The notes below the pieces were generated by a model. The model saw only the letters and a program-made list of their open reading frames with translations. It was not told the origin of the DNA and searched no databases. From Phycisphaerae bacterium (GTDB taxonomy: Bacteria; Planctomycetota; Phycisphaerae; Phycisphaerales; UBA1924), in NCBI GenBank assembly GCA_022180725.1, contig BQMO01000005.1, positions 216,730 through 280,729 on the forward strand: a stretch of DNA of 64,000 nt. Reading direction: 5' to 3'. The position numbers and the translations under genes are program-made. Below, piece by piece: positions 35,032-42,846 of this stretch. The stretch's first letter is position 1; every line of letters begins with the position of its first letter.

Positions 35032-36330
35032 ATGAGAGGCTTGAACAGGGCCGAACGACCCCTTCACGTCCTCCTCCTCAATCAGGCCTTCCACCCTGAC
35101 GTGGTGGCCACCGCGCAGATGGGGAAGGACCTCGCCGACGCCCTGGTCCGCCGCGGACACCGGGTCTCGGCGGTCGCCAGCCGATCGATCTACGGCCAAT
35201 CCGGGGCGGTGCTCCCCCGCCGCGAGACAATCCCTGTCGAGGGGGGCGGCAAGATGGAGGTTTACCGGGTGGGAGCGAGCGTGTTCGGCAAGGCCGGGTA
35301 CGCCGCCCGCATCGCCGACTTCGCGCTCTTCTACCTGCTGGCGCTGGTGAAGGTGCTGACACTCCCCCGCCCCGACGTGGTGGTGTGCTACACCACGCCG
35401 CCGTTTGTCGCGCTGGTGGGGCTGCTGTGTCGGTGGCTGCGCGGGTCGCGGGCCATCTACTGGGTGATGGACCTGTACCCGGACCTGCCCGTGGCGTGCG
35501 GGGTGATGAAGCCGACGGCGATCAGCACGCGACTCTTCGAGCGGCTGAACCGGTTTCTGCTCCGCCGCAGCGACGTGGACGTCGTGCTCGGGCGGTGCAT
35601 GCGTGACCGCGTGCTGGCCAAGGGGGTGCACCCCGAACGGGTCACGCTCATCCCTGTGTGGGCCGACCTCGCGGGCATCACGCCGCTTGCGCACGCGGAG
35701 AATCCCTATCGGCGCACGTGGGCGCCCGGCGGCGAGTTCGTCGTGATGTACTCGGGCAACTTCGGCATCGGGCACGACGCCGACACCATCCTGAACGCCA
35801 TGCGCCTGCTGAAGGACGAACCGGGGTTGCGTTTCGTGTTCGTCGGCGGGGGCAAGCGGCGGGTGCAAGTCGAAGCATTCATCAAGGAACACGGCCTCAC
35901 CCACGCCTCGTGGTACGACTATCAGCCCCGAGAGGCCCTTGGGCAATCTCTTGCCGCGGCGGACGTGCACCTGATCTCCCTGCGCGAGGGCGTCGAGGGG
36001 ATCATGGTGCCCAGCAAGTTATTCGGCATCATGGCGGCGGGGCGTGCGAGCGTGTTCGTGGGGCACCCCACCAGCGAGATCGCCCGCGTTCTCGCCGAGC
36101 ACAACGCGGGGACGACCATCCGCGAAGGCGACGCGGCGGGCCTGGCTGACGCGATTCGCCGGCTGAAGAGCGACCCCGCCGCGGCCGTGGCGATGGGCGA
36201 ACGCGCCCGCGCGGCCGTCCCGGGCCGGTTTGATCGCGACACCGCCTGCGTACGCTGGGCGCGGCTCATCGAGGGCGCGCCCGCGGAACCGCCAACGAAC
36301 CCGGCCCGAACGGCCGAAGTACAAGCATGA
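35032..36330 (+). CDS. Glycosyltransferase family 4 protein
   Basis: 432 residues. Starts MRGLNRAERPLHVLLLNQAF; the GT-B N-domain has FHPDVVATAQMGKDLADALV and a hydrophobic segment IADFALFYLLALVKVLTLPRP that resembles the membrane-associating region of WbuB-like transferases. The C-domain nucleotide-sugar site is FVVMYSGNFGIGHDADTILNA and VHLISLREGVEGIMVPSKLFGIMAAGR with the E-x7-E-type motif. Predicted to add a sugar to a lipid-linked intermediate at the inner membrane. The stop overlaps the next start (ATGA), linking it to the formyltransferase. Confidence 0.88.
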   Translation: MRGLNRAERPLHVLLLNQAFHPDVVATAQMGKDLADALVRRGHRVSAVASRSIYGQSGAVLPRRETIPVEGGGKMEVYRVGASVFGKAGYAARIADFALFYLLALVKVLTLPRPDVVVCYTTPPFVALVGLLCRWLRGSRAIYWVMDLYPDLPVACGVMKPTAISTRLFERLNRFLLRRSDVDVVLGRCMRDRVLAKGVHPERVTLIPVWADLAGITPLAHAENPYRRTWAPGGEFVVMYSGNFGIGHDADTILNAMRLLKDEPGLRFVFVGGGKRRVQVEAFIKEHGLTHASWYDYQPREALGQSLAAADVHLISLREGVEGIMVPSKLFGIMAAGRASVFVGHPTSEIARVLAEHNAGTTIREGDAAGLADAIRRLKSDPAAAVAMGERARAAVPGRFDRDTACVRWARLIEGAPAEPPTNPARTAEVQA

Positions 36331-37247
36331 CCACCATGCCGGCTCCAACCCCCAGCGCGCCCCCGAGGCCCGACATGGCCTTCGAGTTGGAGCCGACCCT
36401 CCCCGGCTCGCGCAAGAGCGGGTACGAGTTCCTCGTCCTCAACCCCCCGGGGCGCACGCTTCGCAAGTACGTCTTCATCCAGGACGAGACCGGGCTGCTC
36501 CCCAAGGTGCTTGACAAGTACCTGCGCGAGTTTGCCGACTCGACCGCGGGCGTCAACATCCAGGGCAACACGCAGGGCAAGCGCACGCTCGCGCAGACCG
36601 CCCGCGACCTGCTCGGGGTCTACGGCCCGGTCTATTTCGCGTACAAGGCCACGCAGATGGTCTGGAACAAGGTGTGCGCCAAGTTCGTGAACGGGATGCT
36701 GGGGTCCACGCGCCGGTGCTACACCGTGGCGGCGGTCGCGAAGAAGTACGGCGTGCCCGTGCACCGCACGGCGGACGTCAACAGCGAGGCGTTCCGCGGC
36801 CTGCTCGCCTCGCTCGGGGTGGAGTTCATCGTCTCGATCTCCGGCACGCAGTTGTACAAGAAGGACCTCCGCCGTCAGACGCCCTTCGGCATCGTCAACT
36901 GCCATGGGGCGCTCCTGCCCAAGTACCGCGGGCTGATGCCCAGTTTCTGGACGCTCGCCAACGGAGAACGCGAGGGCGGGGTGAGCGTGCACTACGTGGA
37001 CCGCAAACTCGACAACGGGCCGATCGTCGTGCAGAAGCGCTACCGCATCTGGCCGCACGACACGCTCGAGGGGCTGATGGCCCGCAGCAAGGACCTGGCC
37101 GCCGAGGCGATCATCGAGTGCGTGCGCCGGGTCGAGGCGGGCGACCCGCCATTGATGCCGAACCCGGAAGCCGAGCAGAGCCATTTCGCCATGCCCTCGG
37201 CCGAGGATGTCGCGCGGTTCAAGCGCCACGGGCACCGATTCTTGTAG
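36327..37247 (+). CDS. Formyltransferase family protein (sugar N-formyltransferase-like)
   Basis: 306 residues, translationally coupled to the preceding glycosyltransferase. The catalytic core is clear: FIVSISGTQLYKKDLRRQTP, then FGIVNCHGALLPKYRGLMPS with the N-x-H pair, and GGVSVHYVDRKLDNGPIVVQ with the conserved Asp. This N-10-formyl-THF-dependent fold occurs in methionyl-tRNA formyltransferase and in sugar N-formyltransferases. The C-terminal OB domain of FMT is absent and the gene sits in a polysaccharide cluster, so N-formylation of an amino sugar is the better guess. The N-terminal 110 residues are unusually diverged. Confidence 0.8.
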   Translation: MTTMPAPTPSAPPRPDMAFELEPTLPGSRKSGYEFLVLNPPGRTLRKYVFIQDETGLLPKVLDKYLREFADSTAGVNIQGNTQGKRTLAQTARDLLGVYGPVYFAYKATQMVWNKVCAKFVNGMLGSTRRCYTVAAVAKKYGVPVHRTADVNSEAFRGLLASLGVEFIVSISGTQLYKKDLRRQTPFGIVNCHGALLPKYRGLMPSFWTLANGEREGGVSVHYVDRKLDNGPIVVQKRYRIWPHDTLEGLMARSKDLAAEAIIECVRRVEAGDPPLMPNPEAEQSHFAMPSAEDVARFKRHGHRFL

Positions 37248-37251
37248 AACC

Positions 37252-38175
37252 ATGGCCCCGGACAATCGAGAACTTCTGCACGCCCTCTCCTTCGACATCG
37301 AGGATTGGTTCCACATCGTGGAGGTCAAGGCGGTGGAAGACCCCGCGCAATGGCCCCGCCTCAGCGCCGAGTCGTCCCTGGTCGAGCGGTACACCGACCT
37401 GATCCTGCGACTCTGTGACGAGGGCAAGGCGAAGGCGACGTTCTTCATCCTCGGGTGGATCGCCGAGAGGCACCCCGCGCTGGTCAAGCGCATCGCCGAC
37501 GCGGGGCACGAGATCGGCACGCACTCCTTCTGGCACCGCAAGGTGTACGAACTTACGCCCGAGGAGTTCTCGCGGGACATTGCGCACTCGCTCGCGGCGA
37601 TCCGCGCCGGGGCGGGCCGCGAGGTGCCCATCGAGGGCTTTCGGGCGCCGTCGTTCAGCATCACCCCGGGCACGGAGTGGGCCTTCGACGTCTTGCTCGA
37701 TCTCGGCCTCACCTACGACGCGAGTTTGTTCCCCGCGTCCCGTGGGCACGGGGGCTACGCCTGCGCCCGCGGGCCGCATGTCCTCCGCACCCCGAAGGGC
37801 CGGACGCTTCCCGAGTTGCCCATGTCGGTCGCGCCGATCGGCATGGGTCCGCTGCGCAAGACGATGTGCTACAGCGGCGGGGGGTATCTGCGGCTGCTGC
37901 CGCCGTCGCTCATCGAGCAGGGGGTGGCCTCCGAATCTCGGGCCGGTCGGTCGACCGTGGTGTACCTGCACCCGCGGGATTTCGCCCCGGACGGCCCGCG
38001 CGTGCGGATGCCCCCGCACCGGTACTTCAAGTGCTACGTCGGGGTCGCGGGGACAGAGGACAAACTCCGGCGGCTGCTGCGGAATCACCGGTGGGGGCCA
38101 TGCCGCGAGGTTCTCGATCCATGGATCCGGTCGGGCGATCGTCCCGGCGGCGTGTTGTCAGAACCGATCCAGTGA
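37252..38175 (+). CDS. Polysaccharide deacetylase (PEP-CTERM/EPS-locus type)
   Basis: 307 residues from the ATG at 37252 (MAPDNRELLHALSFDIEDWF). NodB homology: the catalytic Asp pair in SFDIEDW, ATFFILGWIAERHPALV, and the metal motif HEIGTHSFWHR. RAPSFSITPGTEWAFDVLLDLG follows, and the end (MPPHRYFKCYVGVAGTEDKLRRLL) is the DUF3473-like tail of deacetylases found in PEP-CTERM exopolysaccharide loci. It would remove N- or O-acetyl groups from the polymer. Four bases after the formyltransferase stop, so part of the same operon. Confidence 0.9.
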   Translation: MAPDNRELLHALSFDIEDWFHIVEVKAVEDPAQWPRLSAESSLVERYTDLILRLCDEGKAKATFFILGWIAERHPALVKRIADAGHEIGTHSFWHRKVYELTPEEFSRDIAHSLAAIRAGAGREVPIEGFRAPSFSITPGTEWAFDVLLDLGLTYDASLFPASRGHGGYACARGPHVLRTPKGRTLPELPMSVAPIGMGPLRKTMCYSGGGYLRLLPPSLIEQGVASESRAGRSTVVYLHPRDFAPDGPRVRMPPHRYFKCYVGVAGTEDKLRRLLRNHRWGPCREVLDPWIRSGDRPGGVLSEPIQ

Positions 38176-38241
38176 CGCCCGGCGTCGTACGATGTAGAGC
38201 CATGCGGGCGGGCGTGGACCGTCCGAGAACCCGCCGCTGCG

Positions 38242-39906
38242 ATGACAACCACAGTGGCCAACCCGACCCCGCCCCCAGCCCCCGCGACGACGCCGGGGGA
38301 AGCCGCCCCGGCGCGCGCCAGGGTGACAGCCCCGGTGACGGTGGTGATCCTGACGCTCAACGAGGAAGTGAACATCGCCGAGTGCCTGCGGAGCTGCGCC
38401 TGGTGCGACGACGTGCACGTGGTCGACAGCGGTTCGACGGACCGCACGGTGGAGATCGCCCGCGCCATGGGCGCCAAGGTGTACTACAACCCGTTCGAGT
38501 CGTTCGGGAAGCAGCGCAACTGGGCGATCGAGCATTGCCCGGCGGCGCACCGGTGGGTCTTTCACCTCGACGCCGACGAACGATTCACTCCCGAACTCGT
38601 CAAGGCGATGCGAGATCTGATCGCTTCAGATCCGCCCGAGGCCGGGTACCACATCCCGCAGAAGTTCATGTTCATGGGGAAGTGGCTGAAGCGGGCGGCG
38701 GTGTACCCGACGTACCAGATGCGCCTGTTCCACCTGGACCGCATGCGGTTCTGCGATTGGGGGCATGGGCAGCGAGAACTGACCCAGGGGCGCGTGGGCG
38801 TCTTGAACGAACCCTATCTGCACTACGGGCTGTCCAAGGGCCTGTCGGAGTGGATGGACCGGCACAATCGGTACAGCACGGCGGAGGCGATCGAGGCGGC
38901 GAAACTGCTCCGCGAGAAGGCCGCGTGGAAGGACGTCTTCAGCCGCGACCCCATCAAGCGACGCCGGGCCTACAAGGAGGTGTCGTACCGCCTGCCGTTC
39001 AGGGCGGCGATACGGCACTTTGTGACGTTGTTCATCCTCGGGGCGGCCTTCGAGGGCAAACCGGGGCGGACCTACGCGCAGCTGCTCAACCTGTACGAGC
39101 GGATGATCACATTGAAACTCCGGCTGATCCGGCAGCGCGAGAAGCGCCGCAGCGCCACGGAATCACCCGAGTTCGAGCGTGACGTGCTGCCCGGCGTGCG
39201 GACGACCGTGCCCCCGGCGGACGACGGGTTGACCGGCGCCAGCCGCGTGGTCACGCTCCCACCCCGGGACGTGCCCCGTCAACCCGCGCCGACGCCGGTC
39301 GCGACGCCGCCGGCCGAGCCGGAACATGCGACCGCGACGCGGGTCGAAGTGACGACCGGCGAGGGCGTGGCGCAGTTGACCCCCGAGTCCACGCCCTGGA
39401 CGTTCAGGCAGAAGGTGTTCCGCGCCATCTGGATGCTCGTGGGCAAACCGGTGTTCCGCATGTCGTTCCACAACTGGTACGGATTCCGGGCGTGGCTGCT
39501 GCGGCTGTTCGGCGCGAAGATCGGTCGCGACGTTCGTTTGCGCCCGAGCGTGAACATCGAGGTGCCCTGGAACCTGATCCTGCACGACGGGGTGACGGTG
39601 GGGGACTACGCGATCCTGTACTCGCTGGGCATCATCGAGATCGGGGAGCGGTCGATCGTGAGCCAGTACGCGCACATCTGCGCGGGCACGCACGACTACA
39701 CCGACCGGCGTTTCCCGCTGATCCGCGACCCGATCATCATCGGCGCCGACGCATGGATCGGCGCCGACGCGTTCGTCGGGCCCAAGGTCAAGATCGGGCG
39801 CCTGAGCGTGCTGGGGGCCCGCTCGAGCGCGTACAAAGACCTGGCCCCGGGGACGGTGTACGCCGGCAATCCCGCCCGGCCGCTGAAGAAGCGCGAACTT
39901 CACTAG
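38242..39906 (+). CDS. Fusion of GT2 glycosyltransferase and left-handed beta-helix acetyltransferase
   Basis: 554 residues. Residues about 32-310 are a GT2 transferase of the WaaE type: VTVVILTLNEEVNIAECLRS, VDSGSTDRTVEIARAMGA, FHLDADERFTPELVKAM (DxD), FCDWGHGQRELTQGR. A ~75-residue Pro/Thr linker follows. Residues about 390-554 are a WcaF-like acetyltransferase with hexapeptide repeats (VRLRPSVNIEVPWNLILHDG, AILYSLGIIEIGERSIVSQY, HICAGTHDYTDRRFPLI with the catalytic His, IIGADAWIGADAFVGPKVKI, YAGNPARPLKK). The two activities are normally on separate proteins. It probably adds a sugar and O-acetylates the product. Confidence 0.9.
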   Translation: MTTTVANPTPPPAPATTPGEAAPARARVTAPVTVVILTLNEEVNIAECLRSCAWCDDVHVVDSGSTDRTVEIARAMGAKVYYNPFESFGKQRNWAIEHCPAAHRWVFHLDADERFTPELVKAMRDLIASDPPEAGYHIPQKFMFMGKWLKRAAVYPTYQMRLFHLDRMRFCDWGHGQRELTQGRVGVLNEPYLHYGLSKGLSEWMDRHNRYSTAEAIEAAKLLREKAAWKDVFSRDPIKRRRAYKEVSYRLPFRAAIRHFVTLFILGAAFEGKPGRTYAQLLNLYERMITLKLRLIRQREKRRSATESPEFERDVLPGVRTTVPPADDGLTGASRVVTLPPRDVPRQPAPTPVATPPAEPEHATATRVEVTTGEGVAQLTPESTPWTFRQKVFRAIWMLVGKPVFRMSFHNWYGFRAWLLRLFGAKIGRDVRLRPSVNIEVPWNLILHDGVTVGDYAILYSLGIIEIGERSIVSQYAHICAGTHDYTDRRFPLIRDPIIIGADAWIGADAFVGPKVKIGRLSVLGARSSAYKDLAPGTVYAGNPARPLKKRELH

Positions 39907-39920
39907 GCCAGACCTTCGCG

Positions 39921-41120
39921 ATGCCACCGCCCCGTTCCATCCGGCTTTCCGTGGTCGTCAACAACCTCACGCCGTACCGCGTGCAATCGCACCTGCGATT
40001 CAAACGCGAGATCCCCGGGCTGCGGCTGGATACCTACGTGACGTGGGACACCTCACGCAACTTGTGGGTGTACAAGGACATGCCCGATATCGGGGTGGTG
40101 ACGTTTCCCGGCGCGATTACCGAGAGCATGATCGGAACGCTCGATTACTACGCCGGGGATTTTCGCACCGGCGGCAAGGTGATCCGGCAGTTGGAGGCCA
40201 ACCCGCCCGACGCGGTGCTGCTGTGCGGGTACGGGTATCCGGCGATGTACCGGGTGCTTCGATGGTGCACGAGGCGGAAGGTGCCGTGCATCCTGTGGAC
40301 GGACAGCAATGTGCACTCGGACACGGCGCGGGGCATCCGGAAACTCGTGAAACGCCACATCGTCAGCCGGGTGGTGCGTGACGTGAGCGCGATCTTCGCG
40401 TGCGGACACAACGGGGCACGGTACTGGGCGAACTACGGCGCCACGGCGGATCGGATGTTTTTCGGACCGGTTGAGCCGGACTATGACCTAATCGAGCACG
40501 CCCCGCCGCAGGCGGTTGCCGAGGTTGTCCGGGCCTTCAACCTGAAGCCCGACCGTCGCCGGCTGCTGGTGTGTTCGCGGCTGGTTCCGGTCAAGGCGGT
40601 GGATCAGGCCATCGACGCCTTTGCCGGCGTGGCGCGGAAACGTCCCGACGTGGACCTGGTGATTCTCGGCAACGGACCGTTGCGCAGCGAGCTGACGGCG
40701 CGGGTGCCCTCGCCGCTGGCGTCCCGCGTGATCTTCGCGGGGTTTCAGGACCGGCAGGAGATCGTGAACGCGTGGTACAGCCAGAGTCACGTGCTGCTGC
40801 ACCCGGCGACCTGGGAGCCGTGGGGCGTGGTGCTGCTCGAAGCCGCCGCCGCCGGGCTGGCCATCATCACGACCCATGTCGTGGGCGCGGTGCCCGAGGT
40901 GGCGCACGACGGGGTCAACGCGGTGCTCGTGAGGCCCAACGACCGCCGGGCCTTGATGCACGCGATCATGACCGTGACCGAGCCGGGCAGGCTCGAGGCG
41001 ATGCGGGCGGCGTCGGTGCAGGTCAGCCAGCACTTCCGCGCCGAGCGCGACCCGGTCGAGGGTTTGCGCAAGGCCCTGGCCTTTGTGGGGTTGCCGCCGG
41101 ATCAGCCCGCGGCTTCGTGA
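39921..41120 (+). CDS. Glycosyltransferase family 4 protein
   Basis: 399 residues from the ATG at 39921 (MPPPRSIRLSVVVNNLTPYR). GT-B fold: LLCGYGYPAMYRVLRWC in the acceptor half, and LLVCSRLVPVKAVDQAIDAF, DVDLVILGNGPLRSEL, HPATWEPWGVVLLEAAAAGLAII (the E-x7-E motif with GVVLLEAAAAG) and AVPEVAHDGVNAVLV in the nucleotide-sugar half. 15 bases after the GT2-acetyltransferase stop. The last 19 bases overlap the 3' end of the convergent polymerase-like gene. Confidence 0.9.
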   Translation: MPPPRSIRLSVVVNNLTPYRVQSHLRFKREIPGLRLDTYVTWDTSRNLWVYKDMPDIGVVTFPGAITESMIGTLDYYAGDFRTGGKVIRQLEANPPDAVLLCGYGYPAMYRVLRWCTRRKVPCILWTDSNVHSDTARGIRKLVKRHIVSRVVRDVSAIFACGHNGARYWANYGATADRMFFGPVEPDYDLIEHAPPQAVAEVVRAFNLKPDRRRLLVCSRLVPVKAVDQAIDAFAGVARKRPDVDLVILGNGPLRSELTARVPSPLASRVIFAGFQDRQEIVNAWYSQSHVLLHPATWEPWGVVLLEAAAAGLAIITTHVVGAVPEVAHDGVNAVLVRPNDRRALMHAIMTVTEPGRLEAMRAASVQVSQHFRAERDPVEGLRKALAFVGLPPDQPAAS

Positions 41121-42487
41121 CGCGTGTACGCCTCGGCGATCGCCGCGGAATCATCCACGAGCGGAACGCGTGTCTCGTCTACCCATCCGTGGGCCACCAG
41201 GGCCTGGTCGCGGGCCACCAGTTTGGAGATGATGAGGGCGACGTACCACGCGTCGGGAGGCCCGACGAAGGTGCCCTGCTTCATGGCCAGCAGCAGGTTG
41301 TACGCCGCCAGCGCCAGCAGCACGGTGGCGGTGGCGCGCGCGGGCGGGTCGTGGCGATGCGTGTGCCAGAAGAGGCGACCGTCGCGGATGATCCACACCA
41401 CGAGGACGACGCCGCACGCGAACCCGAGCAGCCCGAGTTCGCCGAGCAGTTCGATGAAGACGTTGTGCGCGTAACTGTGCGGCTCGCCGGAGATGAACGA
41501 GTACGCGTTGGTGCCCAGCCCGAAGGGCCACTTCAGCGGCTGCTCGAGCCAGGCGTCGATCAGGCGCCAGGCCTCCCACGCCCGATGGCCGATGGTCTCG
41601 AGCTGGCGCTGCGGGTTCCAGCGGGCGTCCTGTTCGACGTTCTGGGTGATGAAGAACCGCAGGGCGAAGAACGCGACCACCGCGAACATGCCGAATCCGA
41701 ACGAGTTCACGAAGAACTGCTTGGGATTGCGCACCGATCGGGCCAGGGGCCAGAACAGCACGATGACGAGGACGGCGAGGATGAGCTGCCCACGCGACCC
41801 GGCGGAGATGGCGATGCCCAGGCCCAGGAAGACCGCCCCCAGCCTCATCATGTTCGCGACCCACGTCGCGCGCATCGGGAGCATCAACGCCGCCACGATC
41901 GCCAGGTACCCGCCCAACTGGGCGGTGGCGAGGGGGTTCCCGCGATAGTCGGCCACGCCCCGGAAGAAGCCCATCTGAAGGGTCAGGCGTCCGGCGTAGA
42001 ACGTGGTGTGCGGGTTGGTCAGGAACAGCAGAACCACCGCGCTCGCCACGACCAGGAAGGGCATGCAGAACTTCTGCACGTCGCGGAGTTCGACGAAGAC
42101 CAGCGGGAGGAGCACGGCCTCCATGAGCCAATAGGGGGCGCCGTCCTTCGCGCGATCCATCGCGTACTCACGCGACGGGCTGTACAGCATGGCGAACAGC
42201 GCGAAGAGGTACATGAACAGCGTCAGCGCAAGCACCCGGTTCCACGCGCCGAACCACATGGTGCGGTGTCGCGACATGCTCGCGACCACCGCCAGGCACA
42301 CCCCGAAGAAGACGAGGTAGTTGAACCACGCCGAGTGTTCGAGGAACACCCCCATGTACGACATCTGCAGCTGCTTGGCCGTGTAGAGGACCATCACCAG
42401 GCCCAGCGCAAAGCCCGGGCGTCGATAGCACAGCACCCAGCACGCCGCCATGCCAACCAGCACGAGATACCCGAGGACAGTCAGCAT
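41102..42487 (-). CDS. O-antigen ligase/polymerase-like membrane protein (Wzy/WaaL-like)
   Basis: 461 residues with about 10-12 TM helices. The C-terminal large periplasmic loop contains KWPFGLGTNAYSFIS, HSYAHNVFIELLGELGLLGF, the H-x-N-x-x-x-E-x-x-x-E motif of the O-antigen ligase family, and SAGSRGQLILAVLV carries the conserved Arg. Such proteins polymerise or transfer undecaprenyl-linked glycan at the outer face of the inner membrane. It is the only minus-strand gene among the glycosyltransferases before 44.6 kb, divergent from the GH56-like gene. Confidence 0.85.
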   Translation of the reverse strand: MLTVLGYLVLVGMAACWVLCYRRPGFALGLVMVLYTAKQLQMSYMGVFLEHSAWFNYLVFFGVCLAVVASMSRHRTMWFGAWNRVLALTLFMYLFALFAMLYSPSREYAMDRAKDGAPYWLMEAVLLPLVFVELRDVQKFCMPFLVVASAVVLLFLTNPHTTFYAGRLTLQMGFFRGVADYRGNPLATAQLGGYLAIVAALMLPMRATWVANMMRLGAVFLGLGIAISAGSRGQLILAVLVIVLFWPLARSVRNPKQFFVNSFGFGMFAVVAFFALRFFITQNVEQDARWNPQRQLETIGHRAWEAWRLIDAWLEQPLKWPFGLGTNAYSFISGEPHSYAHNVFIELLGELGLLGFACGVVLVVWIIRDGRLFWHTHRHDPPARATATVLLALAAYNLLLAMKQGTFVGPPDAWYVALIISKLVARDQALVAHGWVDETRVPLVDDSAAIAEAYTRHEAAG

Positions 42488-42846
42488 GCGCGAGGGAGAT
42501 CGAGTCTGGAGGCGGTTCGGGTGAAGGGGCTATCGGACGATGCCCCGGCCTGTACGTTCGTCCCCGGAGCCATCCGGGTTCGACCCGTGGAGACAGTATC
42601 GACCGTTACGGCATGGTGTTCCACGAACTTTGGCGCCGCCCACGCCGGGCGGGGCCTCGGCACACACCGCTCGGCAGGCCCCGGCGCGAGGATCCGCATG
42701 GCCTTCACATTCGGCGAGAACGGCGTCCGCGGCGCCGTCGGCGTGCCCGCCGCGTCCGGGCGGGCATTTCCGGTCCGGGACGCACCCGCGGCCGCGGACG
42801 GGTCGATGGTTCCCTTCGCGTGACATTCTTGCAGGAGCCCGTACCG
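42488..42846. other. Intergenic region between the polymerase-like gene and the GH56-like gene
   Basis: 359 bases with divergent genes on both sides, so it must hold two promoters; no convincing -35/-10 pair seen. It contains a GC hairpin (GCCCGCC 42745-42751 with GGCGGGC 42759-42765) followed by ATTTC, and an AGGAG 10 bases before the GH56-like ATG. An in-frame extension of the GH56-like gene upstream is open but has no signal-peptide character and is not favoured. Confidence 0.4.

Noticed and set aside
42565..42600. GGGTTCGACCC as a tRNA T-loop
   Set aside because: No acceptor, D-arm or anticodon stem can be drawn around it.
40571..42823. A 750-residue plus-strand open frame over the polymerase-like gene
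   Set aside because: The minus strand encodes a multi-helix membrane protein with the ligase-family loop; the plus translation is His/Glu/Arg-rich without domains.
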